The notes: generated by a model not told the origin, from the sequence alone. Positions 45,426 through 56,510 are shown, numbered from the stretch's first letter. The stretch is DNA of 64,000 nucleotides from Delphinapterus leucas (GCF_002288925.2 NW_022098000.1:17802889-17866888); one strand, 5' to 3'. Made by a program: numbers and translations.

Positions 45426-46132
45426 GAAGGAATATAAATATACATAATTTTAGGGAACCATTAGGTCACATTACTTACCATTTTGCACCGTTATTTTCAA
45501 GCTCAACACTATGTTAGGATGGCTATCCTCTCTTTAATTAGAGGCTGAACTGAAAGCTAAAGGAATAGACTCACAGAGGGTGAAAAATGCAAACAGCAGC
45601 CCTGTGGTATGGGTGGGATGTGGGGTACAGCGGGCTTTCTCTTAGTCAAGGGAAACTTCCTATGTGAGGGCAACCTTATTTAATACAGACTTTACCCGCG
45701 ATGTAAGCACATGGGTTCATTTTTTGCTGCCAGTTATTTGTGGAAGATGTTGGCTTCATTTGGTGAAAACTATTCTGAAATCCTGTTCTTGAGTAAAGGA
45801 GAGAAGAATCTTGAAGGACACAGTGCCTCACAGGGGTCCTTCTTTTGGAGCCGGATGGGGAGACCCTCCCACATATCCACACCTCAACATGATGACACGT
45901 GAACCTACCAACACAAGAGAATCTTGGGAACAAAACCCAGATACCCTCCATACTCCACAGCTTCCTAGGTCTTGATGCAGGACTGCTGGTAAAAAGTTGT
46001 TTGAATATTGGAGGAGGATGACACACAGCAAAAAGGATACCGGGGGAATATAGAACTAAAAATTGAGCAAAGTTATGTGCTTTTCTTCTCCCGAACTGGC
46101 CATTAGAGAAGATTCAGTTTTAGGCTCTGGAA
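45426..46132. other. No feature recognised
   Basis: Single-copy by eye. Overlapping 60-116 codon frames on both strands show no family. Confidence 0.4.
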
Positions 46133-46542
46133 CGGGGGTTGGCAAACCATAGCCCTGAGGCCAAATCCAGCCACGTTAATTTAAGTGTTGCCCATGCTGG
46201 TCTCTGACTGCAATGGCTAGATTGAAGCCTTCTGGCAGAAACCACATGGTTCGAAAAGTCAAAAATATTTACTATCGGGCTTCCCTGGTGGCGTGGTGGT
46301 TGGGAGTCCGCCTGCCGATGCTGCCGATACAGGGGACGCGGGTTCGTGCCCCGGCCCGGGAAGATCCCACATGCCGCGGAGCGGCTGGGCCCGTGAGCCA
46401 TGGCCGCTGAGCCTGCGCGTCCGGAGCCTGTGCTCCGCAACGGGAGAGGCTGCGGCAGTGAGAGGCCCGCGTAGAGCAAAAAAAAAAAAAAAAAAAATTT
46501 ACTATCTGGCCCTTTGTCCTCAAATAAGTTTGCTGATGTCTG
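46133..46542. mobile_element. hAT-Charlie-type transposon split by a CHR SINE
   Basis: The left end 'cgggggttggcaaaccatag' and the right end 'aagtttgctgatgtctg' are the inverted ends of the mammalian 'caggggttggcaaac' hAT family. The internal text 'aaaatatttactatc' and 'tggccctttgtcc' is split exactly by the SINE and its duplication. Without the SINE the element is about 190 bp. Confidence 0.8.
46277..46496 (+). mobile_element. CHR-type SINE, compact form, with internal duplication
   Basis: The head 'gggcttccctggtggcgtgg', the box-B-like 'gcgggttcgtgccccggccc' and the A19 tail are clear. Target duplication 'atttactatc' at 46267-46276 and 46497-46506 is perfect. The block 'tgccgatgc' is followed by 'tgccgatac', a 9-bp tandem duplication absent from the other copies in this window. 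Confidence 0.95.
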
Positions 46543-46946
46543 ACCCAGAGAAGTTCATTCTAGTTCCAGGGAGTCCCAAACTGAGTACTCCTGGTATGTT
46601 TTGTTGCTGTTGTTCCCTGGTTGGTGAAGAAACTTCATTCTTGGTGGAAGCGAGGAATGAGGGAAATGCCTGCCATTCAGTGGGAGGATCCAGGTTTGCC
46701 TCAGAATCTAAGCCCTCAGGCCTGTTAGGACAGAGTCTGTAGGCAGAGGATGGAACAGGTTTCTTAGAATCAGATCAAGAATCAGCTCTCTCCAGCATTA
46801 CCCCACCCTCCACACCCATGACTGAAGAAACACTCTTTATCAACCTTCCGTGGGGACCAAAGGGGGTTGACTCATCCTAGCGCTAACTGGGGAACACTTT
46901 AAAAGAGGCCACAAAAGAAGATTTACAAATGACAAAGCTTTCTGTG
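46543..46946. other. No feature recognised
   Basis: Single-copy by eye. Confidence 0.4.
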
Positions 46947-46960
46947 AGGGGTTTGTTCTT

Positions 46961-47478
46961 TTTTTTTATTGGAGTATAGTTGCTTTACACTGCCGTGTCA
47001 GTTTCTGCTGTACAGCAAAGTGAATCAACCGTATGTATACATATATCCCCTCTTTTCTGGATTTCCTTCCCATTTAGGTCACCACAGAGCACCAAGTAGA
47101 GTTCTCTGTATCAAAGAGGATGTTCTCATTAGTCATCTATTTTATACATAGTAGTGTATATATGTCAATCCCAATCTCCCAATTCAACCCACTCCCCCCT
47201 TTTCCCCCTTGGTGTCCATACATTTGTTCTTACATCTGTGTCTCTATTTCTTCTTTGCAAATAGGTTCATCTGTACCATTTTTCTAGATTCCACATATAT
47301 GTGTTAACATATGATATTTGTTTTTCTCTTTCTGACTTAACTTCACTCTGTATGACAGTCTCTAGGTCCATCCACATCTCTGCAAATGATACACTTTCAG
47401 AGACAAAGCCTTGTACAACATACTGCGTTGTTTTTCAAGAACAAAGCCCTTTTTGTGGAATATTACTCAGCCACAAAA
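46961..47478 (-). mobile_element. 5'-truncated L1 with rearranged 5' end
   Basis: From the T run at 46962 to about 47390 this is an antisense L1 3' end ('ggagtatagttgctttacac', 'aatcccaatctcccaattc', 'tctctaggtccatccacatc'). Then comes an inverted copy of the right flank (47391-47454), then a short sense L1 piece ('tggaatattactcagcca'). The flanks share a 14-bp repeat with one mismatch, 'aggggtttgttctt' at 46947-46960 and 'agggatttgttctt' at 47479-47492. The opposed L1 pieces indicate twin priming. Confidence 0.8.
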
Positions 47479-47529
47479 AGGGATTTGTTCTTGAAAAACA
47501 ATGCAGTATGATGGTACAAGTCTTTGTCT
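47401..47529. repeat. Long inverted repeat: ~59-bp arms, 12-nt loop
   Basis: The left arm 47401-47458 and the right arm 47471-47529 are reverse complements with about five differences, one of them a single-base indel. The spacer is 47459-47470. The right arm is the original flank, including the start of a MIR at about 47498. The left arm is its inverted copy, made at the L1 insertion's 5' junction. Confidence 0.9.
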
Positions 47530-47748
47530 GTGGAGTCAGACAGGCATGGGCTTGAGTTCTACTAACTGGGGGACCTGGGGCAAGTTACTGTAGTTCTGGG
47601 AACTTCTCTTGAATCATCTGAAAAATAAGAAGAATAATAGTAGCCTCCTCATAGGGTTGTTATGAGAAGTAGATTAAATAATGGATGAAAAATATTTAAC
47701 ATGATTCCCAGCACACGAATAGTGTTCAGTGAATGTAAGCTGTTATCA
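47498..47748 (+). repeat. MIR SINE, almost complete
   Basis: 'gtctgtggagtcagacaggc', 'ggacctggggcaagttactg', 'catagggttgttatgagaag' and 'gattcccagcacacgaatag' follow the MIR consensus from near its 5' end. Confidence 0.85.
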
Positions 47749-48322
47749 TCATGAAGACAGTCTTCTGGCTGACTCATAGACAGGGAGTGCATCATTGTCA
47801 TTTCCTAAAAAATTTTCTTAAGCATTGTTATTAATGGGCCTGGAAATATTTAGGCATTTAATAAATGGTAATAAAGATCTAGGTTGGAGATTACTTTGGT
47901 GAATGGAACATCTTTGAAATTGTTTGATTGAATCTGTGAGGGGAAATATATTTTATAATAAAACCCATCATGTACACTTGTGTGCGTGTTTACAACTTAA
48001 AAAACAATGCTCATGAAAGGCATAACCTTCCTACACACAATGCACTTTGATATTTTCTACTGTATTTTTTATATGGTGGACATAATCCACTCAATTTTAC
48101 AACCCACTGAGGGGCTGAGACCCACAGTTTGATAAATCATGCACCATGGAATCATCAAACTTTGAGTCCTCTAAGGCATGAATGTCTCTTGTCCCTAACA
48201 TAACCATTTCTGGTGACCTATAACACCTCCCATTATGATTTGTTTTATGTTTCTATGTCTTGCATCCTTAATTATACCTTTTGAAGTCAAAACAAAGTTG
48301 TTTGCTTTCTTAGAATCCAGCT
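47749..48322. other. No feature recognised
   Basis: AT-rich single-copy DNA by eye. Confidence 0.4.
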
Positions 48323-48802
48323 CCCAGAGAAGGGATATTGAACAAAATATATAAAATTGTTTTTAGGTGGAAATGAATTTATATTTGTTGCAAATTTAAG
48401 AAACAGATTTTCTGTCTTCCACAGGAAATTTCATAACACGAATTATAGAAGTTAATCAAATGCCACGATTATCTGACTATTATGGTCTACACTGGGATGT
48501 GAAAGCTTCTCAGAGAGGGGATTTTTCTTTTTTTTTAATTATTGAAGTTGAGTTGATTTACAATGTTGTGTTAGTTTCAGGTGTACAGCAAAGTGATTCA
48601 GTTATATATATATATTTATTTATTTATTCTTTTTCAGATTCTTTTCCCTTATAGTTTATTACAATATATTGAGTGTAGTTCTCTGTGCTATACAGTAGGT
48701 CTTTTTGGTTATCTATTTTATATATAGTAGTGTGTATCTGTTAATCCCAAACTCCTAATTTATCCCAGCCCCCAGAGAAGAGATATTGAACAAAATATGT
48801 AA
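48323..48802 (-). mobile_element. L1 tail plus extra 170 bp between 32-bp direct repeats
   Basis: The 32-bp blocks at 48323-48354 and 48771-48802 (both start 'cccagagaag' and contain 'gatattgaacaaaatat') match except for two positions. Between them lie about 170 bp of non-L1 sequence (48355-48525), then a T run and an antisense L1 3' end (48530-48770). This is the layout expected of an L1 insertion carrying a 3' transduction, with the repeats as target duplication. A T5 run at 48360-48364 would be the decayed tail, and 'tatatt' (AATATA on the minus strand) near 48385 a weak polyadenylation signal. Confidence 0.65.
48530..48770 (-). mobile_element. L1 3' tail, antisense
   Basis: 'gatttacaatgttgtgttag' and 'tgtgctatacagtaggtctt' are the cetartiodactyl L1 3' UTR in reverse, with an (AT)n run at 48604-48620. 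Confidence 0.9.
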
Positions 48803-49420
48803 GAAAAAAAAACCACGACCAGTCCTACTGGTTCCTTTCTCCACCTACCCCCTCAATGCGCTGCTAATGACGATTGCCGAAAGGCTGGATGCCAATGACT
48901 GTTCTGTCTTGACTCTTCTCCCTCTAACTACACTCTTTCTAACTTTCCAAATCATGATTCCCTCTGTCACTGACAGAAACACAGCCAATAGCCACTGTTT
49001 TTGCCCAGGTGTCTTAATCAGAGCTCTGCCGGTGAAGACCCTAGGAAGAGGCTCCAAGACTCAGAGGCAAACTCCAGCTGCAGGACTCTACCTGCATTCC
49101 AGAGCCACCCTGTGCTTCCAGCACGTTCTACCGCCCACTGTCCTGAGCCAGGTGAGACCAGCCTGCAGAATCCTCAGCCTCCTTTCCTGTCTATTTCACA
49201 CACATTTTCTAACCTTAGTCCCTTATAATCTGTTGACCTTTGCCTGCACTGGAATTCCTAAATAAGCTATCCACTCTCACCCAGCTTAGGAAAGCCATTT
49301 GAGTTCCAAGTTATTAAATTTTTACTTGAATCTTTATCCTTCAAACATTATGCCTGAGATAAATACTACAGAAAAAACCCCTTAAAATATTAGTGGTATA
49401 GTGTTGACTCATTTTCTTTC
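48803..49420. other. Single-copy DNA with a 159-codon open frame
   Basis: The frame 48786-49265 (plus) begins in the L1 target duplication and runs through the A9 run before single-copy sequence, so its start is not native. I see no domain. A minus frame 48845-49057 overlaps it. Confidence 0.3.
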
Positions 49421-49487
49421 TTTCTTCTTCCACCTCTTTCTTTCTTTTTCTTCCTTCCTTCCCTCCCTCCTTCCTTCCTTCTTTCTA
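49418..49487. repeat. (TTTC)n/(TTCC)n pyrimidine repeat
   Basis: About 70 bases of CT-only units with short interruptions. Confidence 0.9.
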
Positions 49488-49699
49488 ATTTGCTGAATAA
49501 CTTTTTTTTAATGAATTATGAAGGAATATTTTTTAAATTGCTTAAGAAAAACTATACTCTTCTCCCTCTAAAATTTCAAAGAGCTTGTGTAAGAGAATGC
49601 ATCATAGCTGGTGTGTTCACAGCTGAGTCTCAGAGGTGAGATCAGGACAACAGGACATTTTTTTGTAGAGTAGTAATTAAAGGGAAGATAACCTGGTCC

Positions 49700-49845
49700 T
49701 TCCCTTTGTTATTTGGTAGCTGTGTCACTCTAGAATGGTACCTTATCCTAGATGCCTTTACAGCATCGTTGTGAAGAGAAGCACAGCAAGCACTTAGCAT
49801 ACTCACTGGTCCCAGGCAAGCACACAATACATAATTGTTATTATT
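49700..49845 (+). repeat. MIR SINE fragment
   Basis: 'tttggtagctgtgtcactct' and 'cagcatcgttgtgaagagaa' followed by 'agcaagcacttagca' follow MIR in sense orientation. Confidence 0.6.
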
Positions 49846-50794
49846 ATTTCTGGGTGGGACACAAATAGCATCTGTCTCTGCTAGAAACCAAACATGTTAT
49901 TAATAGATATGTTAAAAAATTCTTTTTTCTAATTAAACCGTAGAAATGGCAGAAAAGAAACAAACAAAAAACCAAAACAAACAAACCAAAACCCCACAAA
50001 AGCCGAAGCCCATAATCTTGGTTAGAAGGAGGACCCCGGTCCCATCAAGAATTTCCCACCAGTGAACAGCCAGTCCTGTGACCAGAAGTTATGAGAAGGA
50101 CCCCCAAGAAGAAGACGTGACCTCCTGAATGTCCTGTAACAGATCATCGAAACCTTCAGATGCAACTGGCCTGCTGCTCCAAACAGACTCCCCAGGCCGA
50201 GGGGTCCTAGGAGTTCACCTGCCCTTCCCGACAGTCCCTGAAGAGCACACTGTCAGTTCAGTGATGGAATGGGGTTAAGTGGAGGCGCATCCCTGAAGAT
50301 AACCCACATCAGCTGGGGACAGGTTCCCACAACACGGTTATCAGGAGCAGATAATCTGAGGCAGTATGAGGAAGACGAGCTGCAGCCTGTGTTTTGCAAC
50401 ATTACCCAGAATTCCCCAGACTCCACAACTTTGACCCTACGTCCTAGAAGCACGAGCTGGGAGCACGAGAACTGGGAATAAGGGGTCACACGTGTCCCCA
50501 GCTCCCACAGTTTCCTGCCAGGCTTCTTAGTGGTTGGGAACTCTTTGCAGGCCCTTAAAGAGATGTGAAGGCTGGTCCCCAGTTCACCAGACCTATTGAA
50601 AAGTTAAATTCCTGGCTGAGTTGCTCAAAGTAGACCACCTATAACTGGAAGGAAGAGATCTATGGATGGCCCTGAGGCCAGCTCTCTGCCCTTCTCAATG
50701 CCCTGGGCTGTACCTCAGCCATTAGAGGGTATAATGAAGTACATGGTGATCTCTGGCTCCTCTCTCAACTCACAAGATTAATCAAGGTAAACAT
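49846..50794. other. No feature recognised
   Basis: Single-copy by eye, with a CAAA-rich run at 49955-49990. The overlapping frames at 50253-50489 (minus) and 50269-50481 (plus) have no family. Confidence 0.4.
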
Positions 50795-51078
50795 TTTTTT
50801 GTTAATTGGAGTATAGTTGCTTTACAATGTTGTGTTCATTTCTGCTGTACAGTGAAGTGAATCAGCTCTATGTATGCATATATCCCCTCTTTTTTGGATT
50901 TCCTTCCCATTTAGGTCACAGAGCACTGAGTTCCCTGTGATCTGCAGCAGGTTCTCATTAGTTATCTGTTTTATACATAGTATTGTGTTTATGTCAATCC
51001 CAATCTCCCAATTCATCCCACCCCACCTTTGCCCCCTTGGTGTCCATACGTTTGTTCTCTATGTCTGTGTCTCTATTA
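50795..51078 (-). mobile_element. L1 3' tail, antisense
   Basis: 'ggagtatagttgctttacaa', 'cccatttaggtcacagagc' and 'aatcccaatctcccaattca' are the same L1 3' end as at 46961, in reverse. No clear target duplication. Confidence 0.9.
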
Positions 51079-52160
51079 GAGTCTGATGATCTAAGTCTCC
51101 ATCTGAAGAAATGAACTAAAGACCTTCCTGTGCATTTCCCAGCCTCCAGCGTTTTGGCCCAGGGCCCTGGAGACCCAGGAGGCTGAGAAAAACAAAGACA
51201 TCTCGCCTCATGCTGAATTCCCATTTCCTACCACTTCCTGTCAAATCCTCAGCTGTTCTCCACTCCGGGGCTTCACAAGGGGTAAGTCACATCCCTCTGA
51301 CTGGGAAGGGCTCTAGGGAGCATGCAGGCCATCCCCCTGCTTACTAGGAATTACACTCAAATCATGAGATACGCTCGCGACTTTGTGAAGGGGATCGCCC
51401 TTAAACATCCGCCAGACGTTTTCCAGGATGAAGCTTTCAGGGTTGGCCGTCCTGATGCAGAGTCAGGAGCTGCTCCTTCAAGTTTCCCCAGCCTCCAGCC
51501 CATGTGCAGAATCTCTGATTTGCACTTAACAGGAGCCTTTGATAACATATGTACCATTGCCACATGGGATAGAAACCACATATTTCTGGTCAGGGTCCCT
51601 GGGTTGGGCCAGGCCACTGTGTGATGGGCAAAATCGGGTTGCATCTCAGGACTACAGATGAGCTGAAGGTGACCCCATGGTTTTGAGCCTGAATGACAGA
51701 GGTGTAGTCTCTGATGGAATAATCAAATCAAGAAGTGGAAGGACGGTGAAGGTGTGGGGATGACAAGAGAGCAGATTCATGGAGTCATTTTAGAGGGTGT
51801 TTAGACCTTCATTCTGAATCCAGAAAGGATGAATCTCATTAGATAAATGAAACTATTTCTGAAGATTTAAAGTGGGGGAGATTGTGCTATTATTTGTCAC
51901 AGGAGATAGCTAGAAGAATAGGAAGAAGGTACTACAAAATAACACCAGAAATTACTTGACATTTATACATAAAATAATAGCATTCTTCCATTTCCAGTAA
52001 AATTTCCAGGGAAAAAGGAAATTATAGGGGAAAGCATAGGGGAGCAAATAATGTTCCCTCTCGCAAAGTCAACCCTGAGTTCTCAGCTCATCTCAAGATT
52101 TGAGAATAGTTCTCAAGTCTCCCCAAAGCCATCTATTTTTAGTACAACAGTCCCCAGTTC
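51079..52160. other. Single-copy DNA, CpG-bearing centre
   Basis: The centre (51280-51720) has scattered CpGs and a 100-codon plus frame (51322-51624, starting MQAIPLLTRNYTQIMRYARD) overlapped by a 95-codon minus frame. I recognise neither. Confidence 0.35.
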
Positions 52161-52164
52161 ATAC

Positions 52165-52710
52165 ATGACTGCTTCCAAAACCCTTGACACTTACTCTCCT
52201 CTGAATACATTCTAGTTTCTCACTGTGCCTCTGAAGATGTAGCATCCAGAATTTTCGAAAAGTCTCTAAATGCAGTATGATCTCAAAAAAAAAGGAAAAA
52301 AAAATTAACAGACCTATCACCCACCTTATGCTGTCCACGTTTTCCCCTTCATGCCGCCTAAGACCACATTGGATTTTTAGCAGCTATGTGGCAGTCACAG
52401 TTGACTTTGTATTGCCTTTTGGTCGGTTAATTTCAGTTTATCTTTTTCAACCAAACTGATTTTTTTTATACGTATTTAGCTGTTTGGGTTGTTTTGTTTT
52501 GTTTCTGTCTGTCTAAAGGCAAACACTTATCCATGTTAAACTATATTGCAGAGATGGTAGATGCCTACCAATCTCATTTATTGAGACCTCTTCGAATCTG
52601 GGTTCTGCCTTATTAACCATCCTTCCCAACTTTGTGTTACTCCCAGATCAATAATCAGGCTACTTAAGACTTCTTTCAAATGTTTGGTTAAAATATTGAA
52701 CTGGGGAGGA
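52165..52710. mobile_element. CR1/L3-type LINE fossil
   Basis: 'gaagatgtagcatccagaat', 'gccgcctaagaccacattgg' with 'atttttagcagct', 'tatccatgttaaactatatt' and 'tcccaactttgtgttactcc' appear in the order of the amniote CR1/L3 3' region. It is strongly diverged. I do not assign a strand. Confidence 0.55.
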
Positions 52711-52777
52711 AGGAAACCAAGAACACTTGGCAGGTGATATAATTTTCCTTCTTCTTAACTGGGTTTTTCAGGATCAT

Positions 52778-53238
52778 ATTGGTTTTTTTTTTTAATTGAA
52801 GTGTAGTAGATTTACAATATTGTGTTAGTTTCAGGTACACAGCAAAGTGATTCTGTTATATAAATATGTGTGTGTGTGTGTGTGTGTGTGTATATAATAT
52901 ATATGTTCTTTTTCAGTTTCTTTTCCATTATAGTTTATTATAAGATATTGAATATTGTTCCCTGTGCTATACAGTAGGTCCTTGTTGTTTATCTATTTGA
53001 TATATAATAGCGTGTATCTGCTAATTCCTTCCGCCTAATTTATCTCTCCTCCTCCCACCCCCTCACTTCCCCTTCGGTAACCATAAGTTTATTTTCTATG
53101 TCTGTGAGTCTGTTTCTGTTTTGTTAATAAGTTCACGTGTATCATTTTTTAGGTTCCACATATAAGTGATATCACATGATATTTGTCTTAGCCTGACTTA
53201 CTTCACTTGGTATGATAATCTCTAGGTCCATCCATCAA
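52778..53238 (-). mobile_element. L1 3' tail, antisense, with (TG)n
   Basis: A T run, then 'agatttacaatattgtgtta', 'ctgtgctatacagtaggtcc' and 'atctctaggtccatccatc' follow the L1 3' end in reverse for ~460 bp, reaching the ORF2 C-terminus. A (TG)n microsatellite has grown at 52867-52891. Confidence 0.9.
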
Positions 53239-53647
53239 GACATTGTTAATGTAAGCTTCATTTACTTAGAAAGTAAGCCATTACCTAAGTAATTGGAAAT
53301 TTTAAAAACTCTTTTTGCAATGCCTGTGTCATGAACTTCATTGGACTGAAGAAACGTATAAGTAGCTATTTCATTATAAGAAAAAAGTATGTCTGTGTTA
53401 TTAACTTAGAATAAAAAAATGATAAGGTATTCAACTTGAGACTCCCATTTGATTTCATGACATAATAACTTTCTAGCCCGAGATCAAAGATTAAGGCTAA
53501 AGGGAGAGTTGAGAATCCATAAAATAGATGTTGACAATGCGCTACAAGAGGTCACTCCCCAGACCTCAGCAGTGTGGTGACGTCACAATTACTTTTTGGT
53601 TGCACAGGCATGTGAATCACTTAGGCTTGACACAAATAGAGTAATAA
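53239..53647. other. No feature recognised
   Basis: AT-rich single-copy DNA by eye. Confidence 0.4.
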
Positions 53648-53657
53648 AGAAAGGCCA

Positions 53658-54025
53658 GTTATTTATTTTTTAAAACATCTTTATTGGAGTATAATTGCTT
53701 TACAATGGTGTGTTAGTTTCTGCTGTATAACAAAGTGAATCAGCTATACATAAACATATATCTCCATATCCCCATATCTCCCTCTTGCGTCTCCCTCCCA
53801 CCCCTCCAGGTGGTCACAGAGCACCGAGCTGATCTCCCTGTGCTATGCGGCTGCTTCCCACTAGCTATCTATTTTACATTTGGTAGTGTATATATGTCCA
53901 TGACATTCTCTCACTTTGTCCCAGCTTACCCTTCCCCCTTCCTGTGTCCTCAAGTCCATTCTATACGTCTGTGTCTTTATTCCTGTCCTGCCCCTAGGTT
54001 CTTCAGAACTATTTTTTTTTTTTTT
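53658..54025 (-). mobile_element. L1 3' tail, antisense, with target duplication
   Basis: 'ggagtataattgctttacaa', 'gtctccctcccacccctcc' and 'ctatgcggctgcttcccact' match the reverse of the L1 tail seen at 11160-11340. Target duplication 'agaaaggcca' at 53648-53657 and 54026-54035 is perfect. Confidence 0.9.
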
Positions 54026-54035
54026 AGAAAGGCCA

Positions 54036-54725
54036 TTTAAAATATCATTTCCCTCTTAAATGATGTTTCCCATTGAGTGCAAACTAAAGAATTAGCATAA
54101 TTGAGTGACAGATTTTGACATGGTTATAAAAAGGGCAGAGGGAAACCTTTGCGAGTATGTTGATATTCGCCTAATAAAAATTTTGTAAGTGAATTAAATC
54201 GAGTCTCTTGCCAGCTATGAATCCCTAAAGGGTAATCACAGTTCCTCAGTGAAACAATCTCCAGCCTAGCCCACACTCTTATCTCCTCTGGTGTCCATAG
54301 AAGAAGTGGGTTTGTTCGCAATCAGAAGTTTTGATTGTTGAAACTGATGTTATCCTAGCTCTGCTATGACCTTCCCAGGCCAGTGGCCTTATGTGAAGGT
54401 CCTCTTACTGCCAGGGCATCAGAGGCCATGTGCCCTGAAAAGGGAAGAGAGAAAGCTGGAAACCCACTGAAAGAGGGCCTAGCTCTGGGTGAGGAACCCA
54501 CTGAAGGTCCGTGACTCTTCTCCCTTCTTGGGTCCATGTGGAACTGAATGTGGCAGGAGTGTTTCAGATTCAGGTGCAGAAACCTCACACTAGGGTGACC
54601 GACAAAGGTGGGGAGGTGGGTGGTGGGAGCATTTCAGGCAGAGGGAACAGACAGCATTTTCAATGGCTATAAAGTTTGGGAAACGTGCTGCTAAAACCTT
54701 AAATTCCGTGCCCTAGGAGTCCCAC
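54036..54725. other. No feature recognised
   Basis: Single-copy by eye. Confidence 0.4.
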
Positions 54726-54729
54726 TGAT

Positions 54730-55185
54730 AGACTGAGGGTCATGGCAAAGACTAAGAGTTGTCCCCATTCTCCACTTCTTACTTTTAGGAGAAGGACTCT
54801 GATCTCTTTGGGTTTTAGCTGAGCACATAGCCCCCCAGCTTCCCTTGAATCTAAGTGTTAGCCCGTGTCCCAACTTCCAGAATACATTTTTTAAAAAAGC
54901 AATCTGCTTGCCCTCCACTTCCTCTGACCCGCTTCCTGTGGGCTGGACTGTGTGGATGTCGAACGAGCCAGCTTCAACCATACAGATGAACCCTGTATCC
55001 TAGGAGACGGAAGAACTGCATGAAGGAGGGAATCTGGACCTTCAAATGGCCTGATGGAGAACAGCCTCCTTGAGCCACTGCTTCTGGACCAGTTCAAAAA
55101 GGGAAACAAATAAACTCTTTGCCCTTTTTTAAGCCACAAGGTCTTGGGGGTCTTTTTGTTATAGCAGCTTATCATGTACTGTAAC
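54730..55185 (+). mobile_element. Old LTR remnant (MaLR/ERVL-like)
   Basis: 'gcttcctgtgggctggactg', 'aaacaaataaactctttgcc' and 'aagccacaaggtcttggggg' followed by 'gttatagcag' is the 3' half of an old LTR, with AATAAA at about 55109. The family is uncertain. Confidence 0.5.
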
Positions 55186-55485
55186 TAAGAGAAAGACAGG
55201 GGAAGAAGAGGGGCAACACTGGAAGGGGAAGGGGAGTGGGAGAATAAGAAAGAGGAAAGAAGACGTGAGAAAGCTGGGGGAGAAGGATAGAACTGAGAAG
55301 AAAACAGAAAAGCTGTTTAAGCTTCCTAGTGCTTAAGTGACCGTGGATAGTACTATTTCCGACTAGGCAAACCTGGTGATTGAGGGAAAGGGGACCTGAA
55401 TCAGGCAAGAGAAAAAGAGGCATATTAGTGACCGGGTCCAAGGGCTGGTCTCCATCCTCTTGGGCAGAGCTGCCTCCACCTGTCC
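55186..55485. other. Purine-rich patch, otherwise unrecognised
   Basis: Positions 55190-55320 are rich in GGAA/GAAG. No gene. Confidence 0.4.
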
Positions 55486-55489
55486 AATG

Positions 55490-55700
55490 CTGAAGTAAAA
55501 CTGAATGATGAGTGCTAACTCCTCTGGGTACTTACTGTACCATGAGCACTTTACATGGGTGCTCCCACTTAATCCTACTATGACCCTAAGGGCCATTATC
55601 ATCCTCACTTTACATTCTAGGACTAAGAAGTTAAAGTATTTCCCCAAAGTCACCAGGTAACAAGCGGATCCAAATCCAAGCACACGTCTCCGTACCTATT
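55490..55700 (-). repeat. MIR SINE, antisense
   Basis: 'cttaatcctactatgaccct', 'ctaggactaagaagttaaag' and 'cccaaagtcaccaggtaac' are the MIR core in reverse. Confidence 0.75.
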
Positions 55701-56332
55701 TGTTTCACTGCTACATTACACTTCCTAGTAGGTTGGAGTCTCAGGGGGAGCCCCTGAAGAACACTGAGAAAACCTGCAAGTTTCAAAAGAAAGTGCAGTT
55801 TTGATCATAATGGGCTAAATTCTCAGCCACTGTAAAAAGAGCACAGAAGAAATACACTTTGTACTGGGTGCCCCACTCTACCACCCACAGCTAATGGGCT
55901 CTGAGGGACACCTGGCCCAAGGGCAGCTGGTCTTAGTGTCACCCGTGAATATGCTATGACCGGCACCGCAATATGACCAACTTGAGTTCTTCCCTTATAA
56001 CTCTGGGCTTGAAAACATCAAGGGAATGTGCAGTTATCTACCTGAGTTTAAGGTAAAACGTCTTGCTATTGAGAGGGAGGCTAGTTTAAAGTTGACAGAG
56101 CAGAAGGTATGAGAAAGGAGAGGAAAGAATGGAGCTGGTAAGGTGTCCTGGGGAAAAGAATATGTAGTTCATGAAAGCGAGCCTGAGAGAATGTACCTGT
56201 AGGGATCCAAGTCATCTCTAGCTATAAAATAAAGCCACCTCTTCTGAGATAACCTGGAGCAAATCTTTATGCTATGTGACTAAAAGAGCCTAAGGGGGAA
56301 AAGAGAGAGAGAGGGAGATTATTTACCTAGGA
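55701..56332. other. No feature recognised
   Basis: Single-copy by eye. Confidence 0.4.
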
Positions 56333-56417
56333 CAGTGGTTCTCAGAATGTGTTCTAGGAAGCCCTAGGGGCCCCTCAGACCTTTTCAGGGTGTCTTGGAG
56401 GTCAAAACTATTCAACG

Positions 56418-56510
56418 AAGAAGTGGGAGGAAGGAGAGGAAGAGGAAGAGGAAGAAGAAGAAGGAGAAGAGAAAGAAGGGGAGGGGGAGGACGAAGGGGA
56501 GGAGGCATGA
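56418..56510 (+). repeat. Purine repeat (GGAGGAAGA-like)
   Basis: About 90 bases of G and A with AGG and AAG units, grown inside the hAT element. Confidence 0.85.

Noticed and set aside
45170..45447. Open frames rich in Lys/Arg (plus) and Ser/Leu/Phe (minus)
   Set aside because: They are translations of the purine microsatellite, not proteins.
48786..49265. 159-aa plus frame
   Set aside because: Its ATG is within the L1 flanking duplication and the frame passes an A run. It has no domain and an overlapping minus frame.
52867..52891. (TG)n as a regulatory Z-DNA element
   Set aside because: It is short and lies inside an L1 3' tail; nothing suggests function.
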